From: Yamagishiella unicocca
Taxonomy: Eukaryota > Chlorophyta > Chlorophyceae > Chlamydomonadales > Volvocaceae
Length of the DNA stretch: 64,000 nucleotides
Assembly: GCA_003116995.1 (NCBI GenBank)
Contig: BDSL01000137.1
Location: 156,427 to 220,426 of the forward strand
Direction: 5' to 3'
The notes below the pieces were generated by a model that was not told where the DNA came from, did not search any database, and saw only the letters and a list, made by a program, of their open reading frames with translations. Shown piece by piece: positions 32,271 through 42,742 of the stretch (position 1 is its first letter; each line of letters begins with the position of its first letter). The position numbers were made by a program, and so were the translations under genes.

Positions 32271-32926
32271 GTTCTACCCTTGCGGATCCGCAACAGCACT
32301 TGCTGTCGACGCAAGGTGCCGAGCCGCCGCAGCAGCAGCAGCAGCAGCCGCAGCAGCAGCCGCGCTCGGCGCTGGCAGCGGCTGTGGCGGAACAGCTCCT
32401 GGCGGCGCAGCAGCCGTACCTGTACGACTTGCTGGGCATCGTGGAGCATTCCGGGCAGCTGCGGTTCGGCCATTATGTGGGTCGCACACGTGCGTCATGC
32501 ACACCGTCCGTGTGCCCACAGTATGCCTTGACCCCAGGGTGGCACCGCCGTGTGGCTGCCACTGCCGTCGCGGCTTTCCACTGCTCCTGCTCCGCTGCTT
32601 GTGCTGCTTCCGTCTTGTGTGAATGTGCTCAAGGGTTGCTTCTCCTACTCCTCCACCTCCTCCACCTCCTCCACCTCCTCCTTCGCCTATCCCTCCGGTA
32701 AGCGTGCAATCTCAACTAACGAGGTGTGGCCTTGCGGCATTTCCCCCGCCCGCCTGCCCGCTGCCAGGTCGCCTACGTCAAGAGATCGAATCCCGCAACC
32801 GGCGGTGCGGCCCAGTGGTACTACGTGAGCGACACCCAGGTCCGGCCGGTGACTGAGGCGCAGGTGCTGAAGGCGCAAGCCTACATACTATTGTACGCGC
32901 GGCGGCGGGACCAACAGGAGCAGTAG
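23640..32926 (+). CDS. Ubiquitin-specific protease (USP/UBP family), large multi-exon gene
   Basis: A cysteine protease that removes ubiquitin from proteins. The Cys box GLVNLGNTCFFNSALQLL holds the nucleophile Cys49. HDSHELMRLTLDAL is the QQDSHE-type box (25177-25233), RCGTCGH is a zinc-finger CxxC (near 25870), PELLVLHLKRFSMD lies near 31300, and the His box EHSGQLRFGHY|VAYVKR spans the 32476/32768 junction, followed by WYYVSD. Exons supported by phase: 23640-23985, 25177-25233, 25630-26355, 26659-27591, 28203-28239, 28451-28922, 29292-31363, 31778-32476, 32768-32926. Two further exons, ending at 24715 and starting at 27870, are clear at one edge only. About 1900 aa: Lys-rich, Ala-rich, poly-His and poly-Ser insertions swell the catalytic core. 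No ZnF-UBP domain is seen before the Cys box, unlike many USP16/UBP1-type relatives. Confidence 0.85.
28940..29040. repeat. 18-bp tandem repeat in a USP intron
   Basis: Five to six units of GCGAGGATTTGTGCAGTG and variants just after the donor at 28922. Confidence 0.8.
29272..29291 (+). repeat. AAACCCTAAACCCTAG at a USP 3' splice site
   Basis: Two telomere-type units form the end of the intron and run directly into the AG acceptor of the exon starting at 29292. Confidence 0.75.
31721..31758 (+). repeat. AAAACCCT repeats just upstream of a USP 3' splice site
   Basis: Four to five imperfect AAAACCCT/AAACCCTG units lie 20-57 nt before the exon starting at 31778, in the same orientation as the transcript. 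Confidence 0.75.
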
Positions 32927-34257
32927 CCGCGGCAGTAGCAGTGGCGGCAGTAGCTGTGGCAGCAGTAACGGCGGCAGCAGGAGCGGCGGCAGCAGCGAGC
33001 GCAGAAGTAGGGAGCGGCAAGGAAGGGGCGCGTGAAGTCGGGGCGAGGTGCGCAGTAGCGGAGGCTGCGGTGGCAAAGGCGGATAGGTACCGTGTCTAAG
33101 GGGGCGGCAGTGGTAGTGATCGCGAAGGAGCGCGGTAGTCAGTAGTAGCAACCGTAGCAGCAACCGTAGCAATAGCAAACGTCGGCGCAAGCCAGCGCTG
33201 GATTAATCCTAGCTGCAGCGATGAGAGGAGCAGCGCTAGGGAGGAGGATCGACCTCAATGCTGCGAGCGCCGCAGGGGCCAGAAGAGTGAGGTCCGCATG
33301 AAAACATCCCCTCGAGGGGGGGATTGTCATTGATCGGCATACCGACAAATGGATCAGTTGCGTGGTCGTATCAACGAGTTGCGCCGTCATGAATTGGTGC
33401 GGGAAGAGTCGTGCGGCTTGGGTTGCTGGCTGGCCCAAAGCGAGCTTCGCATTTCGTCACGTGAACACCTAACAAAAGTTTTAAGACTATTTATTTTACC
33501 ATGTACACGTGTCGGTGGATCGACATCAGAGCTGGTCGGGTGCGGGGAACGGAACTTCGGGAGGGGCCCATCGGGGGGAGGTTCAATCGCCAGCGGTGGC
33601 ACATGTCGTCCGCCACAGCGGCCCGCCTGCAGACGTGACAATGCGTGTGCGTGTGTACATGTTACTTCGTGCGTGTGTGCGTTTGTACATGTTACTGTGT
33701 GCGTGTATGCGTTTGTCCATGTTACTGTGTGCGCCTCGGAGGAAAGCTTCGTGCTGCTGGCGACGGTGTTGCTTGCATGAACACTGTACGAGGACGAGGA
33801 ATCAGGCGGGTGGGCACTTGCTCACTCCGGCTCACCCCACAGGACCGTTATGTGAACCTTGTAATATGTTTCCATGCGAAAGCCTTTAGGCGTTGCTATG
33901 TGAAAGCCTTCTGGTGATGTTTAGTAACACGGCTGTCCGCAGTCCGGATAACAGCCCCAGGCGCCAGGCCCCAGTTGGCCAACGGCGCCGTCAAGGGGTA
34001 CGCAATTAGGCAGGGCAAATGCGTTCCATGGCGACTCAGCACCCCTTCCAACGGCACGCTTCTGCGGGAATAGCGCTGAGTTTGCGGAGCTCTGAATTGC
34101 ACGGGAGGCCGCCCAGCAGTGTACGGCACTGCGACAAGCAAAATTCCGGGCTCCCCGATGTCGACAGCGCCTATTGCAATTCGAAGCCTGGGGCTTGGCA
34201 GAACTTACACGTCCTTTACTACTATCTTGTGAAGCGAAGCTCGTTCCAAGATTACAA
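32927..34257. other. USP 3' UTR and spacer; no gene seen
   Basis: The first 250 bases are rich in GCAGTAGC-type triplets. A TGTAA signal at 33860-33864 is the likely end of the USP transcript (about 930 nt of 3' UTR). Three 30-bp GT-rich units lie at 33640-33735. The rest probably includes the promoter of the cyclophilin gene. No convincing coding frame. Confidence 0.5.
33640..33735. repeat. 30-bp GT-rich tandem repeat, three units
   Basis: Units contain TGTACATGTTACT or TGTCCATGTTACTG preceded by GCGTGTGTGCGT. It lies in the putative USP 3' UTR. Confidence 0.8.
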
Positions 34258-36138
34258 ATGGCCACAGGGACAACTGAGCTCTGGCACCAACGACCACAGC
34301 GGGCAGAGAATCCAGTAGTCTTCTTCGGTATGTTTCTCAAGATGATTGTGTTAAATGTTTAGATCCACGCCAGCTGGAAGCCTAAGACATAGACTTGACC
34401 TGGCGCAGATGTAAACGTCGGCGAGCAATTTGCGGGCCGCGTCAAGATGGAGCTTTTTGCAGACATCTGTCCCAAAACAGCAGAGAACTTTCGTCAGCTT
34501 TGCACCGGGGAATACCGGTGAGACTGCCAGCAGCAGCAGCCCGCCAACATCGGCACGGCCCCCGGGACCTCCCGCTGACCGCACCGCGTTCGCAGGAAAA
34601 ACGGACTACCTGTGGGGTACAAAAACTGCACATTCCATCGTGTCATCAAGGTGCGCGAAACGCCGCGTATGGCCGTCTGTTCAGCGTCCTCACCCTCCAC
34701 GCTGCGGAGCGTGACCCGGCCTCCTTGACTGCATGCGACCTCCCCCATTGCCTGCGACCTCCCCTCTCAGGACTTCATGATACAAGGCGGGGACTTCATC
34801 AAGGTTTGAACAAAGCGCGAAGCCTTACGGGATCTATCTTGCGGGCAGCGGGCCCCAGGGAGCCCACAGGGAACGGCTTGTAGGGCCTGGTGACGTTGGG
34901 GCCAGGGCAAGCAGGTCCCAGCCTAGAGGCTTGTGGCTCTCCTCACCGCCTTCCCACCACCACGCCGGCGGGATAGGATCACCCACCCGCCCTCGCCCGG
35001 TCCCCAGGGTGATGGCACGGGCTGTGTCAGCATCTACGGCAGCCGCTTCCCGGATGAGAACTTCATCGCCAAGCACACGGGGCCAGGGCTGCTCTCCATG
35101 GTGGGTTGCGTGACGAGGGTGGGGTGGTGGGCCGGCGCTTAGGCACACACGGATTAGTAATACCGACGGGCAAAAGTGTGGGACGCTCGTTATCAACCCA
35201 TTACATGCTTGAATGGGACGGGGCTTGGGGGATTTCACGACGGGGGCTGCGGGGAATGTAGGGTTTTGCTGGTCCCGGGGCCGGGTCGGGTCGGATAGGG
35301 TCGTCGGGTGCGGAAGCAAGGTGCTTCACGAGGGCGGCGATAAGCGGCAGGTGCTATCCTGGATTGAAGCGGATGCCCCGGGCGCCAGAGCACACAGCGG
35401 AGGACTGCACGGGCAGGGTGTGCGGTCAGAGGAACGCGTGCTGGGTGTTACCCGGCCTCAGCCGTGCTGGGCCTCTCGTGCGTCGCTGCCACTTGCTGCG
35501 TATCCACACCACCTACGCAAGCTATGCAACACAGCCCCGCCCCTTACCCAGTGTCGATGGCTTCTCTCTCTCCCCCCGAGCCTCAACCCAACCCGCCGCC
35601 CTCCCTTCCCTCCTTCTCCCCTGCCCACCATCACCACCACCCCCGCTACTCCCCCCAGGCGAACAGCGGACCCAACAGCAACGGCTGCCAGGTGGGTGTA
35701 TCGGCACACGGCGAGAGGCCCCGAGGCCGGACACGGGGACCCTATACGTTACCCCACCGGCATCACCCGACCAGGAGGTTCCTCCCGCCCTTCCCCTCAC
35801 CACCCGACCGGCATCACCCGACCAGGAGGTTCCTCCCGCCCTTCCCCTCACCACCTTTCCCCTCAGCCTCCGTCCCTACCCCGCCCCTCCCCTCACCACC
35901 TTTCCCCTCAGCCTCCCTCCCTACCAAAGCCCTCTCCTATCGCGCCCCTCTCGGACCCCACGTCCAGTTTTTCCTGACGTGCGCCAAGACCGAGTGGCTG
36001 GACAACAAGCACGTGGTGTTCGGGCGGGTGATCGACGACGGGCTGCTGATCGTGCGCAAGCTGGAGAATGTGCTCACGGACAAACAGACCAGCAGGCCGC
36101 GGCTGCCCTGCATCATCAAGGAGTGCGGGGAGATGTGA
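34258..36138 (+). CDS. Cyclophilin-type peptidyl-prolyl isomerase, PPIH (snRNP cyclophilin) class, 7 exons
   Basis: Catalyses cis-trans isomerisation of prolyl bonds; PPIH-class cyclophilins associate with the U4/U6-U5 tri-snRNP in the nucleus. Exons 34258-34327, 34409-34517, 34596-34650, 34771-34803, 35008-35100, 35659-35691 and 35968-36138 join in phase to a protein of about 187 aa. The core begins [20 protein letters not shown]. Catalytic and cyclosporin-site residues are present: [15 protein letters not shown] (Arg, Gln), [13 protein letters not shown], and [11 protein letters not shown] (Trp, His). The C-terminus IIKECGEM is the PPIH-type ending. The start ATG at 34258 gives a 17-residue leader before the conserved core. 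An unrelated-sounding function is unlikely; the PPIH assignment is from overall resemblance. Confidence 0.93.
35755..35935. repeat. Direct duplications in the last cyclophilin intron
   Basis: A ~50-bp block (CCGGCATCACCCGACCAGGA plus ~30 bases) occurs twice, followed by a CTTTCCCCTCAGCCTCC block also present twice. Several of these create decoy CCTCAG acceptors upstream of the true one at 35967. Confidence 0.75.
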
Positions 36139-38116
36139 GGGGGGGAATGTGAGGGGTATCTGAGGGAGATGTGAGGGGCGGGGATGTGAGGGGGAGGGGG
36201 TTAGAGGAGGGGAGAGAGCTCTGGAGGAGGATGTGAGGGGAGCGAGTGTGGGCCACTTCAGGGGTTGTGGAGAGGCGCACCACGTCAGGGGTTGGACGAA
36301 CCGGTTTTGGGTGGCTTGACGGGGGTGAGGCCCTTGTTGGCAGCGGGGCGGCAGGCGTTGTGTTGGTGGTGTGGGAGTGGTGGTGGGGTGGAGGAGGATC
36401 CGGAGGGAGGCACGCGGAGCGTCGTGGGCAGCGGCCGGAGGTGGACCTTGAGACCGCAGCAGCTGGGAGACGGAGCTGGAGGCGGGGCGGAGCGAGGGCG
36501 GAGCGAGGGCGGAGCGACCAAGGCGGGGGCCCGCCCTGCCAGTCAGACAGACAGGCAGACAGACGCTCGGACGTGTAGACGGGCCGAGCCCGGTACGCGG
36601 GGCCGGGGAGGGCGCGAAGGAAGCGGAGCGGCGCGCTCCTGTTGCCGCTATGGAGGACGCGTGGGGCTGCGCGGCTGCTGCAGGCGGTGCTAAGCATCCC
36701 CTGGCACGTGCCGGCGCTAGCAAACCTCGGACCCACCCACCCAGCAGCCCGGGCTCGGATGTCGGGCGGGATGGGATGGGAGATGTGTGGGGACACCGGA
36801 GTGGGGCACCAGATGTGGAGTACGGCGGAGGGCGTCACGGGCGGGGCGCAGATCGGGGGTGCCGTACAGCGGGTGAAATCTTAACATTTGTGACGCCAGA
36901 GCGGGTGGTGGATCGGGTAGGCACGAAAGGATGGGCGCTCAGCACGGGAGCACCCACCCAGCCAACGTGGAAAATCGCCTCCCACTCGAAGAGTCTCTCC
37001 CCCCACGCCTGTCCACCTAGGCGCACAACGAAGATGGCACCGACAGTCGGCATGAACAAGGCTAGCGCCGTGCATGATAGACGTTTTAAAACGGGGGTGT
37101 TTTTGCGGTTTGTCTTTGCACGAGTACCGGCGCCTCCATTCACGTAGGGAAGGGCGCCCCCCTGCCGCAAGCACGACAAGGAAAGCAGCTGGTGGGCTGC
37201 TGCCCGCCAAGCTACTGTGGCGGAACTTTACGGACCTTCTTACAGCCTACTTGTACACTGTATGGCCAGAGCTTTCAAAAGGTCCGCGTTGAACAGAGAG
37301 GACAGAGGCCCCTCACGCCCCTCTCTCCCCACACCAGGTTGGGCTAGAGTGCTTCGGCGGTCTTTCCTGTCCGGGCACAGGGTAGGTATGTAACACTCGA
37401 CGAGCTGCGTCATGCCCCCTTAGGTGTGCAACGCTCACACACAAGGCGATGCGCCCGATGGCTCTACCACATGGTCTGGGGCCCACTATAGCAGCTACTA
37501 CTACCTGCTTCGTGGAACGGCCTCCTCGCCACCCACACAAGAGAAGCCCCCCAAGCCGTCCCGCCCCGCCCCGGCCCCACCCCGTTCCACGCACAACGAA
37601 CGTGGTAGGGACAACCAGCAGGAGCCAAAGGGACCATCTGAGACAACAAAAAGTGCAGCGTCATTTGTTCGCTGATGCGTATTTACGGACATACAAGGCC
37701 ATCAAAATGGCACATCCTCCGTCCCGACCTGCACGCACACGCTACACGCTACACGCCAACCTGCACCAGCACATCCCCTCGCCTGTCGCGCATCAGTCTG
37801 CTGATGCTACAGCCCCTGATGCGTACAGCTCTTGATGCTACAGCCCCTGATGCGTACAGCTCTTGATGCTACAGCCCCTGATGCGTACAGCTCTTGATGC
37901 TACAGCCCCTGATGCTGCAGCTGTTGCCCGGCAGCCATAGCACGAGCCGGCGCCGGCATCAGGCCGAACACGCCCTCCCGCATCACCGATGATACACCCT
38001 ATCTTTGTTATCATACCTCTCCCGCCTCCAACCCTCCCCCCATCTGTCCCTCTCCCCCTCTTACCGTCTTCCCCCCTCCCGCCTCCAACCCTCACCCCCT
38101 CTCCCGCCTCCAACCC
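36139..38116. other. Convergent intergenic region, no gene recognised
   Basis: It lies between the 3' ends of the cyclophilin (plus) and SAYSvFN (minus) genes. Open frames are weak. It contains GAGGGGGA-type purine runs after 36139, one unit of a dispersed repeat (37443-37510), a TGTAA at about 37387, and a 31-bp tandem repeat (37801-37915). Confidence 0.45.
37801..37915. repeat. 31-bp tandem repeat, nearly four units
   Basis: Unit GATGCTACAGCCCCTGATGC followed by GTACAGCTCTT, almost perfect copies. It sits about 200 bp beyond the stop of the SAYSvFN gene, probably within its 3' UTR. Confidence 0.9.
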
Positions 38117-39618
38117 TCACCCCATCTGCCCCTGTCGCATCTGCCGGTCTATCTCGTCCGCATCCAGCTGGCCCGGCAGCCGCTGCACCCCGCGGTTGAA
38201 GATGGAGTAGGCGGACGCCTCCCCGACACGGCGGGTGCCTAGGTTGGTGAAGATGCTGGCGATCAGCGACAACAGAATGAACACTGGCCCCAGGCCCAGC
38301 CGCGAGGCCACCACGCAGCCGAAAAGGAACGCGACGAAGCACACGAAGCGCCAGGGTCGTACCAGCACCACCCACTCCAGCACCCAGTCCGGGCAATGGG
38401 CGCGCGTCCGGAGCAGCTCCACCACCGCCGCCTCCCACTTGGGGACGCCAGGCGGCAGCGCGATGCGCTCGTCGTCGTCCTCAGCATCGGCGTCGCGGGC
38501 GCGGTCCGATGCCGACCCGCGGGTCACGCTGGCGACCATCTCTGCCGAGGGCCCCTTGCGCTGCGGCGCGACGAGCAGGTGGTCTGCGGCGTGGGGTTGG
38601 CGGCGGGGTATGAGAGGAAGCCCGTGGGGATTGGAGTGGCATAAAGGGGGTTGGGAGGTGTGAGGCTGGGTACGGGGTTGGGGTGGGGTGAGGGGGGGTG
38701 GGGTGAGGAAGCCCGTGGGGTCGGGGTTGGCGGGGGGTGGTGTGTTTTGTGTATAGATGAGTGGATGGGTGCCGCTGTGGGACCAGTGGCGTCGCAGGGG
38801 CTGCAGCCGGGTGACCTAGCGAGCGCAGCGCCGAGGGAGGCCGAGCGTGGACGAAGACAGGAAAACCGGAGAGGCACATGCTCTGGGTATGACGCTTGGG
38901 AAATTTCGGGCGTGCGGTGGGAGCTGAGGACGTACGGGTCGCCTGAAACGCGGGCCAATGCACCGGCAGCAGCACGGGGAACGGGGACCGGGGAGCAGCT
39001 GGCAAGTTCCTCTTCTCACTGCTTTCGGGTGGCTAAAATCGACAGGAACGGGGAAGCTTTTGGGCGCGCACATGGACAGATGTCCGAGAGGGGCGGGAGG
39101 TTGGCATCAAGGCGACGGGAGCCTTGTGCCTGGGATGGATTGTGCAGGGCCGGGGTTACACAGTATGTTGTTGAAATCGGGTGTGTGCCTGCGCCCATGA
39201 TCCAATGTTACCCTCCCGTCTTGCTGCGTCGCTGCCGCGACGCGGTTGAGAAGTTTGTGGGTTGGGATAGAGGCAGTGATGCGTGCGTTGCGGAAGAGGG
39301 GGTCTGTTTGTGCACACAAGTGGCCCGTGTGGGGCAGCGGCCATCGGAAGCGAGTAGGGGGGGGGGTATCCACGCTAAGCACTGACCTCCATCCTTCAGC
39401 GCCACGAGCTGATGCGGTTTATCCACAGGAAGAGCAACACCCCGCAGTACCACCTTCAAGCCACCAGATGTGAGGGAGCCAAAGGCCTGCTCCGCTTGCT
39501 GCACGATGGCCTCAACCTTCGAGAGGTGTCGGCTATGTTAATGCAAATTGAGCTGTACTCATGTCGAGATGTGTCACAATAACACTCACCGTGCAGCTAG
39601 AAGGCAGGACCGTAACAT
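38117..39618 (-). CDS. SAYSvFN-domain membrane protein, 3 exons
   Basis: Exons 39618-39590, 39532-39387 and 38583-38117 join in phase (2/1, then 1/2) to 213 aa. Residues ~35-65 contain KVVLRGVALPVD and ALKDGDHLLVAP, a pattern like the end of a ubiquitin-like fold. Then come a charged linker, a hydrophobic hairpin (FVCFVAFLFGCVVASRLGLG, VFILLSLIASIF) and the family signature ASAYSIFN followed by RGVQRLPGQLDADEIDRQM. SAYSvFN proteins are small membrane proteins; the animal member SAYSD1 has been linked to ubiquitin-dependent quality control at the ER translocon. The ubiquitin-like N-terminal reading is my inference. The start is the first ATG giving a phase-consistent exon. Confidence 0.85.
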
Positions 39619-41796
39619 GCCTGGGACCAGCAATGAATTGAAGGGTGACGGACACCGTCCCAGTTACGCCCATCCCAACTCCTCATGCACTACGCCTTAA
39701 CAATTCTAAATGTGCGAGATTTTGAAGTTGTGAAGTTATGTCGCTTGTTATGTGCTACCGTCAGCTACCGGTGTCATTGACATCGTCGTTGAATGGGATT
39801 GCCCATCTCTTTATCTGTGCACATCGCCTGATACTTCGACAAATGTTAGGTTGTAACGATACCTGACGCTTGTAGCGACGCTGTACGGCGCTCGTCTACC
39901 CGTGCCATGCCGCAGGCGCGTCCCTTTCCCCTACTTTCCTCGCCACAAAGATCCTCACCTCTAGCTACCCAGCCCTCCAGCCACGTCCGTGCTCATCTCA
40001 CGCGCGCTTGTCCTCAGTCAGGCTCAGTTCCTCCCACTCGTTAAGGCTCAGTTCACGTCTGTTGACGGAACCTCTTCGTGGTTCCGCCCTCTTCACCCCG
40101 TCACCGGATATGGCCGGGTCATCCATCACTTGAACTCGTAGCTTCGTTCGTACATTCTGCCTTCAGCCCATTACCCACCGGAACTTGTAATTATAGTCGC
40201 CTTTTGCCGCCGCCTGGGGCGCCCGCCCCAGCATCCCGTACCTTAAAACCACGGGTCCCGACTTACCCTACTCCTTCAACTACAGCAGTAATTACTCTAC
40301 AAGTTGTAGTTCCCCGGTTCGGCCCCAGGCCATGGACAGATGGGCGCAAGCAAATCCTATGAGGTAGTTTGGGACCCGTTTAAGCTACTGTAGTAGTGTA
40401 GCTACAACGTAGTCCCCAGGTTCCGTCCGCAGACCAGAGTTGCAGCCTACATGACCCTACCGCCAACCTTGGTCGGGTTGCGTTGGACGTCCCGGGTGTC
40501 TTAGTCGCTCGAACCCAATTGACAGACGGGCCGACCGCGCGGCCCAGCCCACGCGAACCGCCGTACCCGTCTAGACACAACAACCGGTGCGGGGTGCTGC
40601 TACCAGAGAACCGGACCGGCTGCTGCCGCTGCTGCTGCAACCGCAGCGACCGCCGCCGCACGCCGCTGTCGAAAAACTAAACAAAAACAGCAATCGGGGG
40701 CGTCTCCTGGCTTCTCTAGCGCACGCTAGCTCTGGCATCTGGTACGATGAGGTCTCTGGATGGGCCCCCCCTCCTGTCCTGGTCTTGCCCGGGCTTGCGG
40801 ACACCGTAACCCCTCATTATCATTATCGGGTGAACAGCGAGCCTGGGTACCGTTTCAGGGACCCAACGAGACCCCGTTGCAGCGAGGCCGCAGGGCTACC
40901 ACACCGCAATCCAACCGGAGTACGTTACAGTACCAGATCTGGAACCCACTGTAACCGTTACAACCACCACGATGAAAAGAGAGTTGGAGCCTGCAACGAT
41001 ACCGCATCCTCGTACGGTTTTCAATTTCCAATTTCCACGCCCGTTTCCACCAGGGCCACGTTCGGGTCCAGCACCACTCGACCGACACAAGCAAGTGCCA
41101 CGTGTTAGTTATTGGCCATGTCATCCTGCTGCACATATTATTCAATAAACACATCGCATTGCATTACTTTAGGGTTCATTCGCGCGCTGAACCCGGACCC
41201 ACATTCTAAGGAATGCACCTGCCTGCTACGACCCTAAACACAATTAAAAACGAATCTAGACGATGGTTCCAACCAAGATCAACGTCCTGCTTGTATAACA
41301 GGGAGCCAGCGCCTGTCCTGAATGCAGGGTGAAACGGCGGGAGCAGTACCCGCAGCACCAGTTTATTTCCCGAACGCGGATTTGGCGTCGAGGAGGTTCG
41401 ACGCACGACACCGTGCATCGCGCCGGCCTCACTTGTAGCGGCCCTGCTATGCCATCAGCTGACAAAGGCCCTGACGGTGCTGGCTGCGCCAGTGGCGCAT
41501 GCGACATTGTTATCTATGCAATGATTATGGCGTCTTTGGATGGTGAACGCAAAAATCGCAGGAGCCTCCACCGCGTGAGGCATGGCGGCGCGTTAAGCAA
41601 TGCCCTGTTAGGTCAGCTTTAAAACATGCACACAGGCCCAGACCCTTCCTCAAATTTCAAAATAAAAGCATATCTTACATCAGAACCACAACGCTTGGCA
41701 GCCTTGAACTGGAGCTTCACCCTGTTCTACGAACAACCATCACCAGCCCGACCCTTAGCGATTGGAGTTTACATGAGCTGGCACCTGAACGCTGAG
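39619..41796. other. AT-richer intergenic region, no gene recognised
   Basis: Composition shifts here from strongly GC-rich to balanced. It should contain the SAYSvFN promoter and the 3' UTR of the first CHRD gene. Open frames at 40078-41108 have no codon bias or motif. A fragment at 40938-40970 matches the end of the dispersed repeat found at 44221 and 48517, so parts are probably old mobile-element DNA. Confidence 0.45.
41675..41773 (-). terminator. Putative TGTAA poly(A) signals for the first CHRD gene
   Basis: On the minus strand TGTAA occurs at 41773-41769 and 41679-41675, 24 and 118 nt after the stop at 41797. The second gives a more usual 3' UTR. Confidence 0.35.
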
Positions 41797-42742
41797 CTAG
41801 CAGGGGTGATTGGGGCTTGCGGCGCACAGCGCCCATATGCAGGGCGCCTTGCACATTAGCTTGCCCTTGACCTCGCCAGCAGGCTTGGCCGTGGTGTGGA
41901 CGTTGACGTACAGCAGGCCCTTTTCCAACAACTGCAAAAAGTGGTAGCTGGCATTGGCGCTGTCCCACTCGGCCAAGCGCTCGTTGGTGAAAGGTGTGGT
42001 GAAGCTGAAGGCGCCCTTGTAGGACACCGGCGGGTCCAGCAGGGCGGGCTTCGTGCCCAGAACGCGCGGCAGCAGGTCCAATCGGATGGGGTTACCGGCG
42101 GTTGCGTTGGACTGCAGGAGGAGTGGGGGAAAGGATAGAGGGGGCCCAGTGGTGGAGTGTCAGGAAACAACGGTGCACCATCAGTGGTACTCCGGCCTCT
42201 TGGTGAATGCCAATCACTGTCGTTCGTCAAGGTGGCTTGAAAGCGAAGGAAATCGATACGCTCAAGCGCACCTCATGGATGTGTGCCATGGTGACATTCA
42301 CCATTTCGCCGCTAAGGTTGACGACGACTTTGCCAGCGCCCTTATCTGAACGAGGCCAGATAAAATAGACGATGCCCTTGCCGGTCGAGGTCTGCCGGGG
42401 CAAAAGGGTTAGAAGGGAAGCGAGTCAGGTTTAAACAAAACTGCGCGAGCAGCGCTGCATCGCGGACAAGTCGATCAACGATGCAAAAAAATGGCAATGC
42501 AGCAGAGCTTAGCAAGTAATACGTGGAATTGTTAAACCGCGAGGTTGCTCTTCGGAGGATATCCGAAAGCAAGCCATCCCGTAAATCGCGCTCGACTATC
42601 GCACCTTGTCAGGCGACGTAAGCTTTGCCCATGCCATGACTGACCCAATGGGCGCGGACGGCCAGTCAGTCTTTTTGGCCGCGACGCCGGCAGCCAAGAC
42701 GACGATTGTCAGAAGGCATGTCAGGAATGGTCGATCCGTCAT
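41797..42742 (-). CDS. Secreted CHRD-domain protein, paralog 1 (3 exons)
   Basis: Exons 42742-42605, 42391-42272 and 42111-41797, all phase 0, give 190 aa. Residues 1-22 are a clear signal peptide (MTDRPFLTCLLTIVVLAAG, then VAAKK). The CHRD-type motifs follow: GKGIVYFIWP and MVNVTMAHIHE in exon 2, SNATAGNPIRLDLLPR, DPPVSYKGAFSFTTPF and LLYVNVHTTAKPAGEVKGKL in exon 3. CHRD domains are named from chordin and occur in secreted or surface proteins of many phyla; their role in algae is unknown. Two extra Cys-containing residue groups close the protein (MCKAPCIWALC). Two paralogs downstream share exon number, intron positions and phase. Extracellular matrix or wall location is inference only. Confidence 0.85.

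Noticed and set aside
40078..41108. Several plus-strand frames of 65-173 codons
   Set aside because: No codon bias, no motif, and overlap with dispersed-repeat fragments.
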